DNA of 64,000 nt. Source: JAPPHA01 sp965221575. GTDB lineage: Bacteria > Pseudomonadota > Alphaproteobacteria > Rhodobacterales > Rhodobacteraceae. The first letter of the stretch is position 1. Every line of letters begins with the position of its first letter. The stretch is from positions 894,934 through 958,933 of the forward strand of contig CBDCSM010000013.1 of NCBI GenBank assembly GCA_965221575.1, in the 5' to 3' direction. The notes below the pieces were generated by a model. That model was given only the letters and a program-made list of their open reading frames with translations, had not been told where the DNA came from and searched no databases. Made by a program: the position numbers and the translations under genes. This document shows, one piece after another, positions 53,710 through 61,607 of the stretch.

Positions 53710-54375
53710 CTACGCCCTCCCGACCTTGCGCGACATCACGCGCTCGAAGAACCGCATGAACGGCGTGACCAGGACCCGGGCAAACACGTAGTAGATCACC
53801 AGTGCGGTTCCGAATGCCTGGACGGACTGGAATGTCGAGATATTGATCTGGCGAGCCTGGAACATGAGGTCGGTCACCGAAATCAGGGCAACCAGGGCGG
53901 TGCCCTTGAGAATTTCGATGACAAGGTTTCCCCAGGCCGGAAGCATGATGACAAAGGCCTGCGGCAATATGATCCGCCGCATCCTCAGGGCGGGTGTCAT
54001 GTTGATGGCTTTAGCGGCTTCCCATTGCCCTTTCGGAACCGCGAGAATCGCGCCACGCACCAGTTCGGCTCCGTAGGCGCCCATGTTCAGGCCAACGGCA
54101 AGGAATCCTGCCGTGAACTTGTCCAGGGTGATCCCGAACAGTGGCAGGACAAAGAAAATCCAGAACAGCTGCACCAGCAGGGACGTGCCGCGAAAGATCT
54201 CGATGTAGACCGTCGCGAAGCTCCTGACCGCCAAATGGTTCGAAAGGCGCATCAGGCCGAAGACCAGCGCAACGAAAACCGCCACGCAGGTCGCCAGGAC
54301 AAACTGTACGAGCGTGATCAGCGAACCACTGATGAACAGTCCGTCGTGGACCCGCAGGAACTCAATATAGGACAA
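53710..54375 (-). CDS. ABC transporter permease (HisQ/EhuC-like)
   Basis: 221 aa. FRGTSLLVQLFWIFFVLPLF is the typical permease-interface helix; EAA loop VPKGQWEAAKAINMTPALRM. Five hydrophobic segments. Partner of the next permease. A strong hairpin lies between this gene and the upstream binding-protein gene. Confidence 0.92.
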   Translation of the reverse strand: MSYIEFLRVHDGLFISGSLITLVQFVLATCVAVFVALVFGLMRLSNHLAVRSFATVYIEIFRGTSLLVQLFWIFFVLPLFGITLDKFTAGFLAVGLNMGAYGAELVRGAILAVPKGQWEAAKAINMTPALRMRRIILPQAFVIMLPAWGNLVIEILKGTALVALISVTDLMFQARQINISTFQSVQAFGTALVIYYVFARVLVTPFMRFFERVMSRKVGRA

Positions 54376-54411
54376 TGCCGAAGGCCTCGTGTTCCACCCT
54401 TGGGAAGGCTA

Positions 54412-54448
54412 CGTGAACCGGCATCGTACGGGACGATGCCGGTTCACG
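54412..54448 (-). promoter_or_regulatory. Intercistronic hairpin between binding-protein and permease genes
   Basis: Perfect 16-bp arms CGTGAACCGGCATCGT and ACGATGCCGGTTCACG with a 5-nt loop. It lies 23 bp after the binding-protein stop and 36 bp before the permease start. Hairpins in this spot usually protect the 3' end of the binding-protein mRNA and lower downstream expression, so that the binding protein is made in excess. Confidence 0.8.
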
Positions 54449-54471
54449 GTCACGGCCAGCCACTGTTTCGA

Positions 54472-55308
54472 TCAGCGATTGGCGCAGGCCCATTCCGTCG
54501 TGGTGTCATCCGGCACATTCGCCGGCAGGTAGTCCCACTGCGCGACAGCCGCCAGCATCCCTTCCGATCCGATGTATCCCGGCATGGCCGCGTTGAATTC
54601 GGTACGGAAGCCGTCATCGTCGGGGTGAAAACCGATGCCAACCCAGTTGAAGGTCCATTGGGGCAGTGCATTGGTATCGGTATATCCGATGCCATCGGTC
54701 TTCGATGCAAGATCATGAGCCTCGATCGCCGTCATTGCTCCGATAGCCGCACGTCCTGACTTGACCGCTGCCAGCACTTCGGTGATGCCGGGCAACTGCA
54801 TGATCTTGCCCTCCGGGATTCCGACTCTCAGGGCCTCCTCGACATTCACGTATCCGGCCACCGCGGCCATGGTGACACCGGCATTCATGATGTCTTCATA
54901 GGTCTGCAGGTTTTCCGGGTTGCCTTCGGGTACGATGAAGGCGTTGCCGAACTGGCCGATTGGCTCGGAAAAGTCGATATTCTCGCAGCGTGCGCCAAGT
55001 ATGTACATGCCGCCCGTTATGATATCGACCCGACCTGCCATCAGGCTTGGAATGAGCCCAGCCCAATCGGTCACGACTGGCTCGACATTGGTGTGACCCA
55101 TCTCTTCCAACAGGTCGATCGTGATCTTGTTCACGAATCCCAGCGGCTCTCCGTCTTCGCCCGGATGCGCCCAGGGCGCAGCAGCCGCGAAGCCAAGGCG
55201 GATCGGTTCACCGGCGGCTACCCGATCTTCAAGCGGACCCGCAAGAGCAGTGGCAGCACTCACGGCAATCGCAACCGATGCAACGCTTCCCAAAAGTGTC
55301 TTTTTCAT
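54472..55308 (-). CDS. ABC transporter periplasmic binding protein (family 3, EhuB-like)
   Basis: 278 aa from the ATG at 55308. Signal peptide LLGSVASVAIAVSAATALA. Family 3 marks: IRLGFAAAAPWAHPGEDGEP, KITIDLLEEMG, GRVDIITGGMYILGARCENI, and GFRTEFNAAMPGYI-like tail. Binds a polar amino acid or ectoine-like zwitterion. First gene of the importer; the leader before it is unusually long. Confidence 0.92.
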   Translation of the reverse strand: MKKTLLGSVASVAIAVSAATALAGPLEDRVAAGEPIRLGFAAAAPWAHPGEDGEPLGFVNKITIDLLEEMGHTNVEPVVTDWAGLIPSLMAGRVDIITGGMYILGARCENIDFSEPIGQFGNAFIVPEGNPENLQTYEDIMNAGVTMAAVAGYVNVEEALRVGIPEGKIMQLPGITEVLAAVKSGRAAIGAMTAIEAHDLASKTDGIGYTDTNALPQWTFNWVGIGFHPDDDGFRTEFNAAMPGYIGSEGMLAAVAQWDYLPANVPDDTTTEWACANR

Positions 55309-55911
55309 CTCGAGAGTTCTCCTTCTGTTGGAATGACAGGCATTGCCCGGCTTCAGGAACCGGGTTCGCCGTGCCGAAATTGTCTGGCGCGCTTTCCGGG
55401 CGCATCCCGCGAAACGCCGCACCGTTTCCTTCCGTGACGGATCCGCAGGCGCGTTCGAGCAATTGGTCGGGGACCGGCAGTTCATGATTGCGTTCGCCCA
55501 TGATGGCGCCAGCACGATGCAGGACATGGCCACGTTCGGCCGGAAGTGTTCGCTCCCTTTCCTCTCGTGCATGCGCGGCGCCTGCCAAGGGGCGCCCGAC
55601 CGTTGCCGGGGCAGCGGCATGGAGCCGTTCAACAATCTTGCCAGTGCAGGGACAGATGCGCCCGGTCGGCTTGCCGTCCGTTTCCCCGACACATGTCCCG
55701 TCAATGAAACGGGATGCGCCAGCCGTGCATACAGAGCGGGTCCGGAAATCCTGGCGCTGGGTTCCGCGCCATTGTCAAAGGCAGTGGAGGAACCTCCGGG
55801 CTGCTTCGACTTTGCTTCCAGGCCCATGCCCTTTCCTTCCTGCACCGGGACAGTCGACGGCGTGGCACATCTGATTCGGGAATCCGATGTGAAGCATCAT
55901 AGAAGCCAAAT
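55309..55911. other. Gene-free leader before the binding-protein gene
   Basis: About 600 bp with no recognisable gene. Open frames on both strands lack family marks. It may be a long untranslated leader if transcription starts in the AT-rich region near 55912-55990. Confidence 0.45.
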
Positions 55912-55971
55912 TGTGAATTACGCAACTAATTTAATAATTTTTTTCCTATAAGTGCGTTAGTGACTCCTTAG

Positions 55972-55988
55972 ATTACGAAATTCGTAAT
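55972..55988. promoter_or_regulatory. Perfect 17-bp palindrome, candidate Lrp/AsnC operator
   Basis: ATTACGAA-A-TTCGTAAT inside an AT-rich segment next to the second Lrp gene. AATTACGCAAC near 55914 looks like a weaker copy. Related sites lie at 56607-56619 and 52085-52092, all near genes of the amine cluster. Confidence 0.6.
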
Positions 55989-56037
55989 TTAAGATCAACA
56001 CTGGTGCCCACTTCGCAATCGCCCCCGTTTTCGCCTT

Positions 56038-56568
56038 TCAACCCCATTCGCTTTTCAGCAGAAACTGGTTCTTGAAATTCTTCAGCCCGGTCATCACGTC
56101 GCTCGCGGCAATGTCATCCTGCCCGTTCACGTGTTCACTGAGGATTTTCAGAAAAGCCTCGCGATCATCCGAGACGACCTCGATCAACAGATCATAGTTG
56201 CCGCTGACCCAGACGACATAAACCACTTCTTCAATGTCCGAGAGACGCCGCGCAACGGCCTCAGGCGTGTGTCCGGCCGCTATCCTGATGCCAATCACCG
56301 CCTCGGTGCGGTACTCCGAAGCACCCGAGTCGGTGATCGCAACGATGCGCAGGGTTCCACTTGCCTTCATCTGCTTGACCCGATTGCGAACCGTGCCCTC
56401 GGACACGTTCAACTTCTGGGCGATTTCGGAGAATGCCCTGCGTCCGTCCTTCTGCAGGTGGCTGACGATTTCCCGGTTGAGCCTCTCGTCCAGCGATGCC
56501 GTGTACCGCGGCCTGCCGGTTTCCGAAACGTGGCCGAGATCATATGCCCCCGTTTCGTTTTCAACCAT
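56038..56568 (-). CDS. Lrp/AsnC-family transcriptional regulator 2
   Basis: 176 aa. HTH GRRAFSEIAQKLNVSEGTVR with recognition helix RNRVKQMKASG, then the ligand-binding domain (VVYVVWVSGNYDLLIEVVSD) and the end FKNQFLLKSEWG. Clear paralogue of the regulator at 46839-47360. Divergent from the second Rieske gene, with repeated AATTTCGC sites between them. Confidence 0.92.
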   Translation of the reverse strand: MVENETGAYDLGHVSETGRPRYTASLDERLNREIVSHLQKDGRRAFSEIAQKLNVSEGTVRNRVKQMKASGTLRIVAITDSGASEYRTEAVIGIRIAAGHTPEAVARRLSDIEEVVYVVWVSGNYDLLIEVVSDDREAFLKILSEHVNGQDDIAASDVMTGLKNFKNQFLLKSEWG

Positions 56569-56606
56569 GATTGAACCTCCATTTTTCTCCTCTTATCGCA
56601 ATATAC

Positions 56607-56627
56607 TACGAATTTCGCAAATTTCGC
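56607..56627. promoter_or_regulatory. Candidate operator in the divergent Lrp2/Rieske 2 region
   Basis: TACGAATTTCGCA (56607-56619) matches the centre of the 55972-55988 palindrome at 11 of 13 positions. A second AATTTCGC begins 9 bp after the first (56611 and 56620). Suits autoregulation by the Lrp protein and control of the Rieske gene. Confidence 0.45.
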
Positions 56628-56739
56628 CAGTAAAAAACGGTGTTGACTTCCCGTTTTCGGCAACTCACAGCTTGAAGCGCAAGGAGTCAAAGATGTGCAG
56701 CACGGCTGAGACGCGCGGCCGGCGAGGAGATCGGCACAG

Positions 56740-58125
56740 ATGAAAACCTCACCCAACAAGGCAAAAGTCAACATGTTCGCGGGCAATTTCGAGGGATACT
56801 CCCGTTCCCGATCAGCCGGGATAGACGAAGAAATCGCCCGCATCGGACCTGGTACTCCCGGCGGCGAATACATGCGCCGATTCTGGCATCCCGTACACAT
56901 CACCGGGGAACTGGGGGAAATGCCCAAGGTGATCAACATCCTGGGCGAGGAGCTGGTGCTGTTCCGGAGCGGACAGGACAAGCAGCAAATCGGGCTTGTG
57001 CACAAGCACTGCCCGCATCGCCGCGCCTCGCTGGAATACGGCAGGTGCGAGGACCGGGGTATCCGCTGCTGCTACCATGGCTGGCTTTTCGCTCCGGACG
57101 GCGAAATTCTCGAAACCCCTGGCGAAGAGCCGACGGCCCGTGCAGTTGAAACGGTCAGGGAGCGCACCCGGCTGGGCGCCTATCCGGTCGTCGAATACCG
57201 TGGCCTGATCTTTGCCTACCTGGGCCCGCCGGAAAGGCGGCCGGACTTTCCCATCTACGATGCGTTCGAACATGAGGGCATGACAAGCGCACCCTACAAG
57301 GCCCCCTATGCCTGCAACTGGATCCAGGTGCAGGACGCGATCATGGATCCGACGCACACGACGTTCCTGCACGGCCAGAACAGCCGTCCGCAATTCTCGG
57401 ACGGAATGATGGCGGCAGGAGAGCTCAAGTTCTACGAGCGGAACGAGAACCATTTCCTGGGCTCCTCGACCCGGCGGATCGGGGATAACGCCTGGGTGCG
57501 GCTCAACGAGCTGATCCTGCCCAACTTCACGCAGGCCGGATCGGCCTTCGCCGCGGACGGAACGAAGCAACGCTATTTCGGCCGTTCCTGCTTCACCCGC
57601 TGGGTGGTTCCGGCGGATGACGAGAACACCGTCGTCTACGCCTGGGCCAATTTCGGCGACCGCTGGGATCCGCATGAGTACAACACAAGGGAAGGTCACG
57701 AGATGATCGAACAGGGCGAGGTGCTGGAGCGGACCCGCGAGGAGAAGCAGCGCTTCCCGGCCGATTCCGAAGCGGTCGAGGGAATGGGCCCGATTTCGAC
57801 GCACAAGGGTGAGAACCTGATGCCCACCGACCGGGGCATATCGCTTTATCGCCGGCGTGTCCGCAAGGCGATCCGCGACCTCGCGAACGAAGGAATCGAG
57901 CCGCCTCAACCGGTTCGTCGCGGCGACAATACGGTGCGGACATACGGCCAGGATACGGTGCTGCATCTGCCGCCCCTTCGAGGGCAGGACGACAGGTCCT
58001 ACCTGCTCAGGATCGGCACTGCCGTGATGGACATGCAATTCGAACACGAGGACCGGTCGGACAGCGAACGTGACGAGGCGATCATCGCCGGACTCAAGGA
58101 CATGGAAACCAGTGGGTTTGGCTGA
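56740..58125 (+). CDS. Rieske oxygenase alpha subunit, phthalate-dioxygenase-like
   Basis: 461 aa with GAGGAGA before the ATG. Rieske ligands: Cys91-x-His93 (CPHRRAS) and Cys110-x2-His113 (CCYHGW). Iron site region VQDAIMDPTHTTFLHGQ with Asp and two His. Belongs to the phthalate 4,5-dioxygenase/vanillate demethylase type that hydroxylates or demethylates substrates. No ferredoxin reductase is seen nearby. A dehydrogenase gene follows 69 bp later. Confidence 0.9.
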   Translation: MKTSPNKAKVNMFAGNFEGYSRSRSAGIDEEIARIGPGTPGGEYMRRFWHPVHITGELGEMPKVINILGEELVLFRSGQDKQQIGLVHKHCPHRRASLEYGRCEDRGIRCCYHGWLFAPDGEILETPGEEPTARAVETVRERTRLGAYPVVEYRGLIFAYLGPPERRPDFPIYDAFEHEGMTSAPYKAPYACNWIQVQDAIMDPTHTTFLHGQNSRPQFSDGMMAAGELKFYERNENHFLGSSTRRIGDNAWVRLNELILPNFTQAGSAFAADGTKQRYFGRSCFTRWVVPADDENTVVYAWANFGDRWDPHEYNTREGHEMIEQGEVLERTREEKQRFPADSEAVEGMGPISTHKGENLMPTDRGISLYRRRVRKAIRDLANEGIEPPQPVRRGDNTVRTYGQDTVLHLPPLRGQDDRSYLLRIGTAVMDMQFEHEDRSDSERDEAIIAGLKDMETSGFG

Positions 58126-58194
58126 ATGCCGGGCCTGTCCCGCGCAGAGCCCGTGCTGGGACCCATTCGGGCTAATCAGGCAGGGGGCAGGACC

Positions 58195-59211
58195 ATGACG
58201 GTGAAAGTTCATGTCAAGAACAACCGCTGGGCCGAAGGTTCGTTCCCGAATACGCCGGAAGGCGAAGCGGTCTTTACCATCACCCGCGAGCGTTTCGAGA
58301 CCGCCCAGTGTCACTTCCCGGAATTCGAGGGCAGGCTCGATGCCTTTATCGACTGGGATACCGACAACTGGGAAAGTTCCATGGCCAATGCCGACGTGTT
58401 GCTGACCTGGAACCTTCCCACTCGAGACCTGGCAATGGTCGCACCCAACCTGAAATGGATTCACTGCATCGGCGCAGGCGTGGAACACATGCTGCCGTTC
58501 AACTGGCTACCGGATCATGTCGTACTCACGAACAACAAGGGCGTGCACGCTGCCAAGGCGGGCGAGTTCGGCCTCATGGCCGTGCTGATGCTGCACGCGC
58601 GCATACCCGCCATCACCACGAACCAGCGCAGCGCACGCTTCGAGTCGCTCTATTGCTCGCCCATCGCCGGCAAGACACTCGTGGTTCTCGGCACCGGTTC
58701 CCTGGGCGGATCGGGGGCAAGGATGGTCAAGCCCCTGGGAGTCAACGTGATCGGCGTGAACCGCTCGGGCCGGGATGTCGAAGGCTGCGACCATTGCGTG
58801 GCAACCGGTCAACTCGACCAGGTACTGCCGCAGGCGGACTACCTTCTCATCGCCACTCCCGATACGCCCGAAACGCGCCGCCTGATGGACAGGCGGCGGC
58901 TGGACCTGATGAAACCCGCCGCGGGCATCGTCAACATCGGGCGCGAGGCGGTGATGGATTACGATGCCCTCTGCGACAAGCTGGATGACGGCAGCCTGGG
59001 CGGCGCCATTCTCGACGTCTTCGACCCTGAACCGATTGCCCCTGAATCCCGTCTCTGGAACACGAGGAACCTGATCGTCACACCGCATGTCTCGGCCGAT
59101 GACGGTGATGCCTACATCCCGCTGACACTGGACCTGTTCTTTCGCAACATGGAACTGTTCCTCGAGGGAAAGCCGCTGCTGAACCCCGTCGACCCGGAAC
59201 TCGGATATTGA
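58195..59211 (+). CDS. D-2-hydroxyacid dehydrogenase, NAD(P)-dependent
   Basis: 338 aa from the ATG at 58195 (AGGA upstream). Rossmann motif GKTLVVLGTGSLGGSGARMV, catalytic Arg in IVNIGREAVMDYDAL (the usual Arg-Gly is Arg-Glu), Glu in DVFDPEPIAPES and His in VTPHVSADD. Oxidises or reduces a 2-hydroxy or 2-keto acid. Likely acts on the product of the upstream oxygenase. Confidence 0.9.
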   Translation: MTVKVHVKNNRWAEGSFPNTPEGEAVFTITRERFETAQCHFPEFEGRLDAFIDWDTDNWESSMANADVLLTWNLPTRDLAMVAPNLKWIHCIGAGVEHMLPFNWLPDHVVLTNNKGVHAAKAGEFGLMAVLMLHARIPAITTNQRSARFESLYCSPIAGKTLVVLGTGSLGGSGARMVKPLGVNVIGVNRSGRDVEGCDHCVATGQLDQVLPQADYLLIATPDTPETRRLMDRRRLDLMKPAAGIVNIGREAVMDYDALCDKLDDGSLGGAILDVFDPEPIAPESRLWNTRNLIVTPHVSADDGDAYIPLTLDLFFRNMELFLEGKPLLNPVDPELGY

Positions 59212-59371
59212 TGCGCGTGCCGGGAAATCCGGTTTGACGGAGTTCCCGCTATCGAGCGCAAGATGAACCGAAAATGGCAAATGCGTGCGACGATAGCCCG
59301 GGCGCGGTCAAAATCCGGGAGCGCGTTGCTGGTCACCGGAACCTCTTGCCAGGCAAGCATTGACGGTGATT

Positions 59372-60253
59372 TCATTCACCGCGTTCGGAAAATTTACCGC
59401 GCACCCAGTCGGCGAACCGAGCGGCATGAGGGTTCGGCCTGCCGTTCCGGTTCTGGACCAGGAAATACCCGTCGCGCCCCGGCACGCCGAGATCGAATGG
59501 AACGCACAACTCCCCTTGCCCGACCATGCGGTCGACCAGGGTGTCGTGTCCCATCGAGACGCCCTTTCCCTCTCTCGCCAAGTTCAGCGACAAAACGTAG
59601 GTGCTGAAATACTGCCTTTGCTTCAACTCCAGGCGGCGGCACCCCGCCTGCGCCATCCAGTAATCCCAGGTATCGCCGATCCCGATCAGGTCAAGAATGC
59701 GCTCACCGCGCAAATCCTCAGGGCGATCGAGGCGCTCCGCGATTTCTGGCGCACAAACCGGGAAGAGCTGCTCCTGGCGCAGCAGGGTCGCGTCGCCGCC
59801 GAATGTTCCGTCGCGGCCGTAATGGATCTCGATATTGGCGTTGCTGCCCAGGAAATCCTGCTCCCACAGCGCCGTCGACACGGTCATTTCCACGTCGGGG
59901 TTGGCATCCATGAATTCGTCCAGGCACGGAGCCAACCAGAACGTGGCGAAAGCATAGTTGACCTTCACATGCAGGTTGCGTTCGGATGAATAACCCAGGA
60001 ACGAGCGCGTGCCCTGCTCCAGCGTACTGAACGCCCGTTCGACGGTCGGCAGGTAGTTCCGCCCCGCCTCCGTCAGGCTGAGGCCGCGATGCCGGCGCAC
60101 GAAAAGCGGTTGGCCCAGGGCCTGCTCCAGGAGCCGCACCTGCTTGCTGACCGCCGATTGCGTGATGTGCAGTTCATCGGCCGCGGCGGTGAAACTCAGA
60201 TGCCTGGCAGATACGGCGAAGGCCCGCAGCCAGTGCAGCGGCGGAGTCACCAT
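59372..60253 (-). CDS. LysR-family transcriptional regulator (GcvA-like)
   Basis: 293 aa from the ATG at 60253, preceded by AAGGGAAGA. HTH: LSFTAAADELHITQSAVSKQ, VRLLEQALGQPLFVRRHRGL. The C-terminal effector domain (ANPDVEMTVSTALWEQDF) fits the GcvA/AmpR branch. Divergent from the truncated dehydrogenase at 60415, which was probably its target. Confidence 0.92.
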   Translation of the reverse strand: MVTPPLHWLRAFAVSARHLSFTAAADELHITQSAVSKQVRLLEQALGQPLFVRRHRGLSLTEAGRNYLPTVERAFSTLEQGTRSFLGYSSERNLHVKVNYAFATFWLAPCLDEFMDANPDVEMTVSTALWEQDFLGSNANIEIHYGRDGTFGGDATLLRQEQLFPVCAPEIAERLDRPEDLRGERILDLIGIGDTWDYWMAQAGCRRLELKQRQYFSTYVLSLNLAREGKGVSMGHDTLVDRMVGQGELCVPFDLGVPGRDGYFLVQNRNGRPNPHAARFADWVRGKFSERGE

Positions 60254-60414
60254 GGTCTTCCCTTTCGGTCGCATCGCGATTTGCATCAACCCTGACATTC
60301 CATTTCGTCGCACGTTAGGTCGGAATTAGTCGTTTGAAAAGACCGCGCCGATGACCCTTTATTGATTCCAGGCAGGAAACCGCCTGCTCCAGGACGCGGC
60401 AAGGACATCCCGGG

Positions 60415-60755
60415 TTGAAGATTGCATTCACCGATTTCGTTCAGCCAGATCTTGACCTGGAAGCCGCTCTCATCGCCCATGCCGGGCTGGAGATGGCCGT
60501 GGCGAATCCGCACTGCGCCACCGCTCAAGACGTGGTCGACTTCGTGAAAAGCCGCGGGGCCGATGCCATCCTGTCGCTTTACGCACCAATCACCGGGGAG
60601 GTTTTCGAGGCCCTGCCCGAATTGCGGATCGTCAGCGTTCCCCTGGTGGGCGTCGATGCCATCGACACCGCCGCCGCCAAGCGTCACGGCGTCTGGATCG
60701 CGCACGTACCCGATGCGTGGGTGGCGGAGGTCGGGGTGCATGCCGCCGCAATGTA
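60415..60755 (+). pseudogene. D-2-hydroxyacid dehydrogenase N-terminus, cut by IS66 insertion
   Basis: From TTG at 60415 (AAGGA upstream): KIAFTDFVQPDLDLEAALIA, ADAILSLYAPITGEVF, LRIVSVPLVGVDAIDTAAAK, HGVWIAHVPDAWVAEVGVHA. This is the substrate-binding half of a dehydrogenase. It ends where IS66 DNA begins: ATG followed by TAAGCG of the terminal repeat supplies the stop. The rest of the gene should lie beyond the right edge. Confidence 0.85.
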
Positions 60756-60772
60756 AGCGGGTAAACTGCGAC
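60753..60772 (+). repeat. IS66 left terminal repeat (start)
   Basis: GTAAGCGGGTAAACTGCGAC. It shares GTAAGCG with the left end of the other IS66-like element (32483), but the following bases differ, so the two are distinct elements. Confidence 0.75.
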
Positions 60773-60941
60773 GTCTGTTGATTTTCCCTGGTTTCTGGTT
60801 CCGTTCCACGGCCGCGCCTGGTGCGGCGTGGCGTCTTTCCCGTTCCGCTGTTTGTTTCTGCCGTGCGGATTTTCCGTTTGACAGGATAGCCTGCCGATTC
60901 TATGTCGTGGCGGGAGAAACGAATCATCGGGAGGAACGGCC

Positions 60942-61607
60942 ATGGGAGCATGGTTCGGATCGAAGGCGGCCTCTGGTCTTTGCCAGCCGCTCATCGCGGC
61001 CATGCCTCCGCATGCCGTTTTTTTGGAGACGCATCTTGGTGGGGGTGCGATCATGAAGCGCAAGCCACCGGCGCTCAGGAACATCGGCATCGACCGCAAC
61101 CGGCGTGCGATCGCGCGTTTCAGCTGCGACTATCCGGTCGAGCTTCACCACGGCTGCGCCCACGAGTTCCTGTCCGGCTTCGACTTCCAGGGCGACGAAC
61201 TGGTCTACGCCGACCCGCCCTATGTGCAATCGGTGCGGCGTTCGCAGCGCCGCTACCGTTTCGACTACACTGACGACGACCATGTGGAGCTGATCCGGCT
61301 TCTGCGTTCGCTGCCGGCCCTTGTGATGATCTCCGGCTATCCGAGCCGTCTCTACGACGAGCACCTCTGCGACTGGCGCTCGATCTCGCTCCAGGTCAAC
61401 AACCAGTCCTGCGTGGTGACGGAGAAGCTGTGGTTCAACTTCGCGCCGGGACGATTGCACTGGCACAGCTATGCGGGTCGGAACTTCACCGACCGCCAGC
61501 GTATCAAGCGCAAGGCGGCGAACTGGACGAGAATGTATGGGGCGATGCCGCCGGCCGAGCGCCTGGCGGTCCTGGCGGGGATCATGGCGGCGGAGGCGGA
61601 GGAATGA
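60942..61607 (+). CDS. DNA adenine methylase (D12/Dam-like) inside the IS66 element
   Basis: 221 aa with GGGAGGA upstream of the ATG. SAM-binding motif I region FLETHLGGGAIMKRKPPA (residues 27-44), IGIDRNRRAI, and catalytic DPPY at residues 91-94 (VYADPPYVQSVRRSQRRYRF). Later segment LVMISGYPSRLYDEHL is typical of D12-class N6-adenine methylases. No restriction nuclease accompanies it. It ends in ATGA overlap with tnpC, so it is co-translated with the transposase. Target sequence unknown. Confidence 0.87.
   Translation: MGAWFGSKAASGLCQPLIAAMPPHAVFLETHLGGGAIMKRKPPALRNIGIDRNRRAIARFSCDYPVELHHGCAHEFLSGFDFQGDELVYADPPYVQSVRRSQRRYRFDYTDDDHVELIRLLRSLPALVMISGYPSRLYDEHLCDWRSISLQVNNQSCVVTEKLWFNFAPGRLHWHSYAGRNFTDRQRIKRKAANWTRMYGAMPPAERLAVLAGIMAAEAEE

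Noticed and set aside
55343..55951. Plus-strand 202-codon frame before the Ehu-like operon
   Set aside because: Random-looking composition with no family resemblance, and it crosses the AT-rich regulatory segment.
56812..58488. 558-codon open frame antisense to Rieske 2
   Set aside because: The plus strand encodes a clear oxygenase; the antisense frame is an effect of GC-rich codons.
60942..61607. Restriction-modification system
   Set aside because: No restriction nuclease lies next to the methylase; both neighbours are transposition genes.
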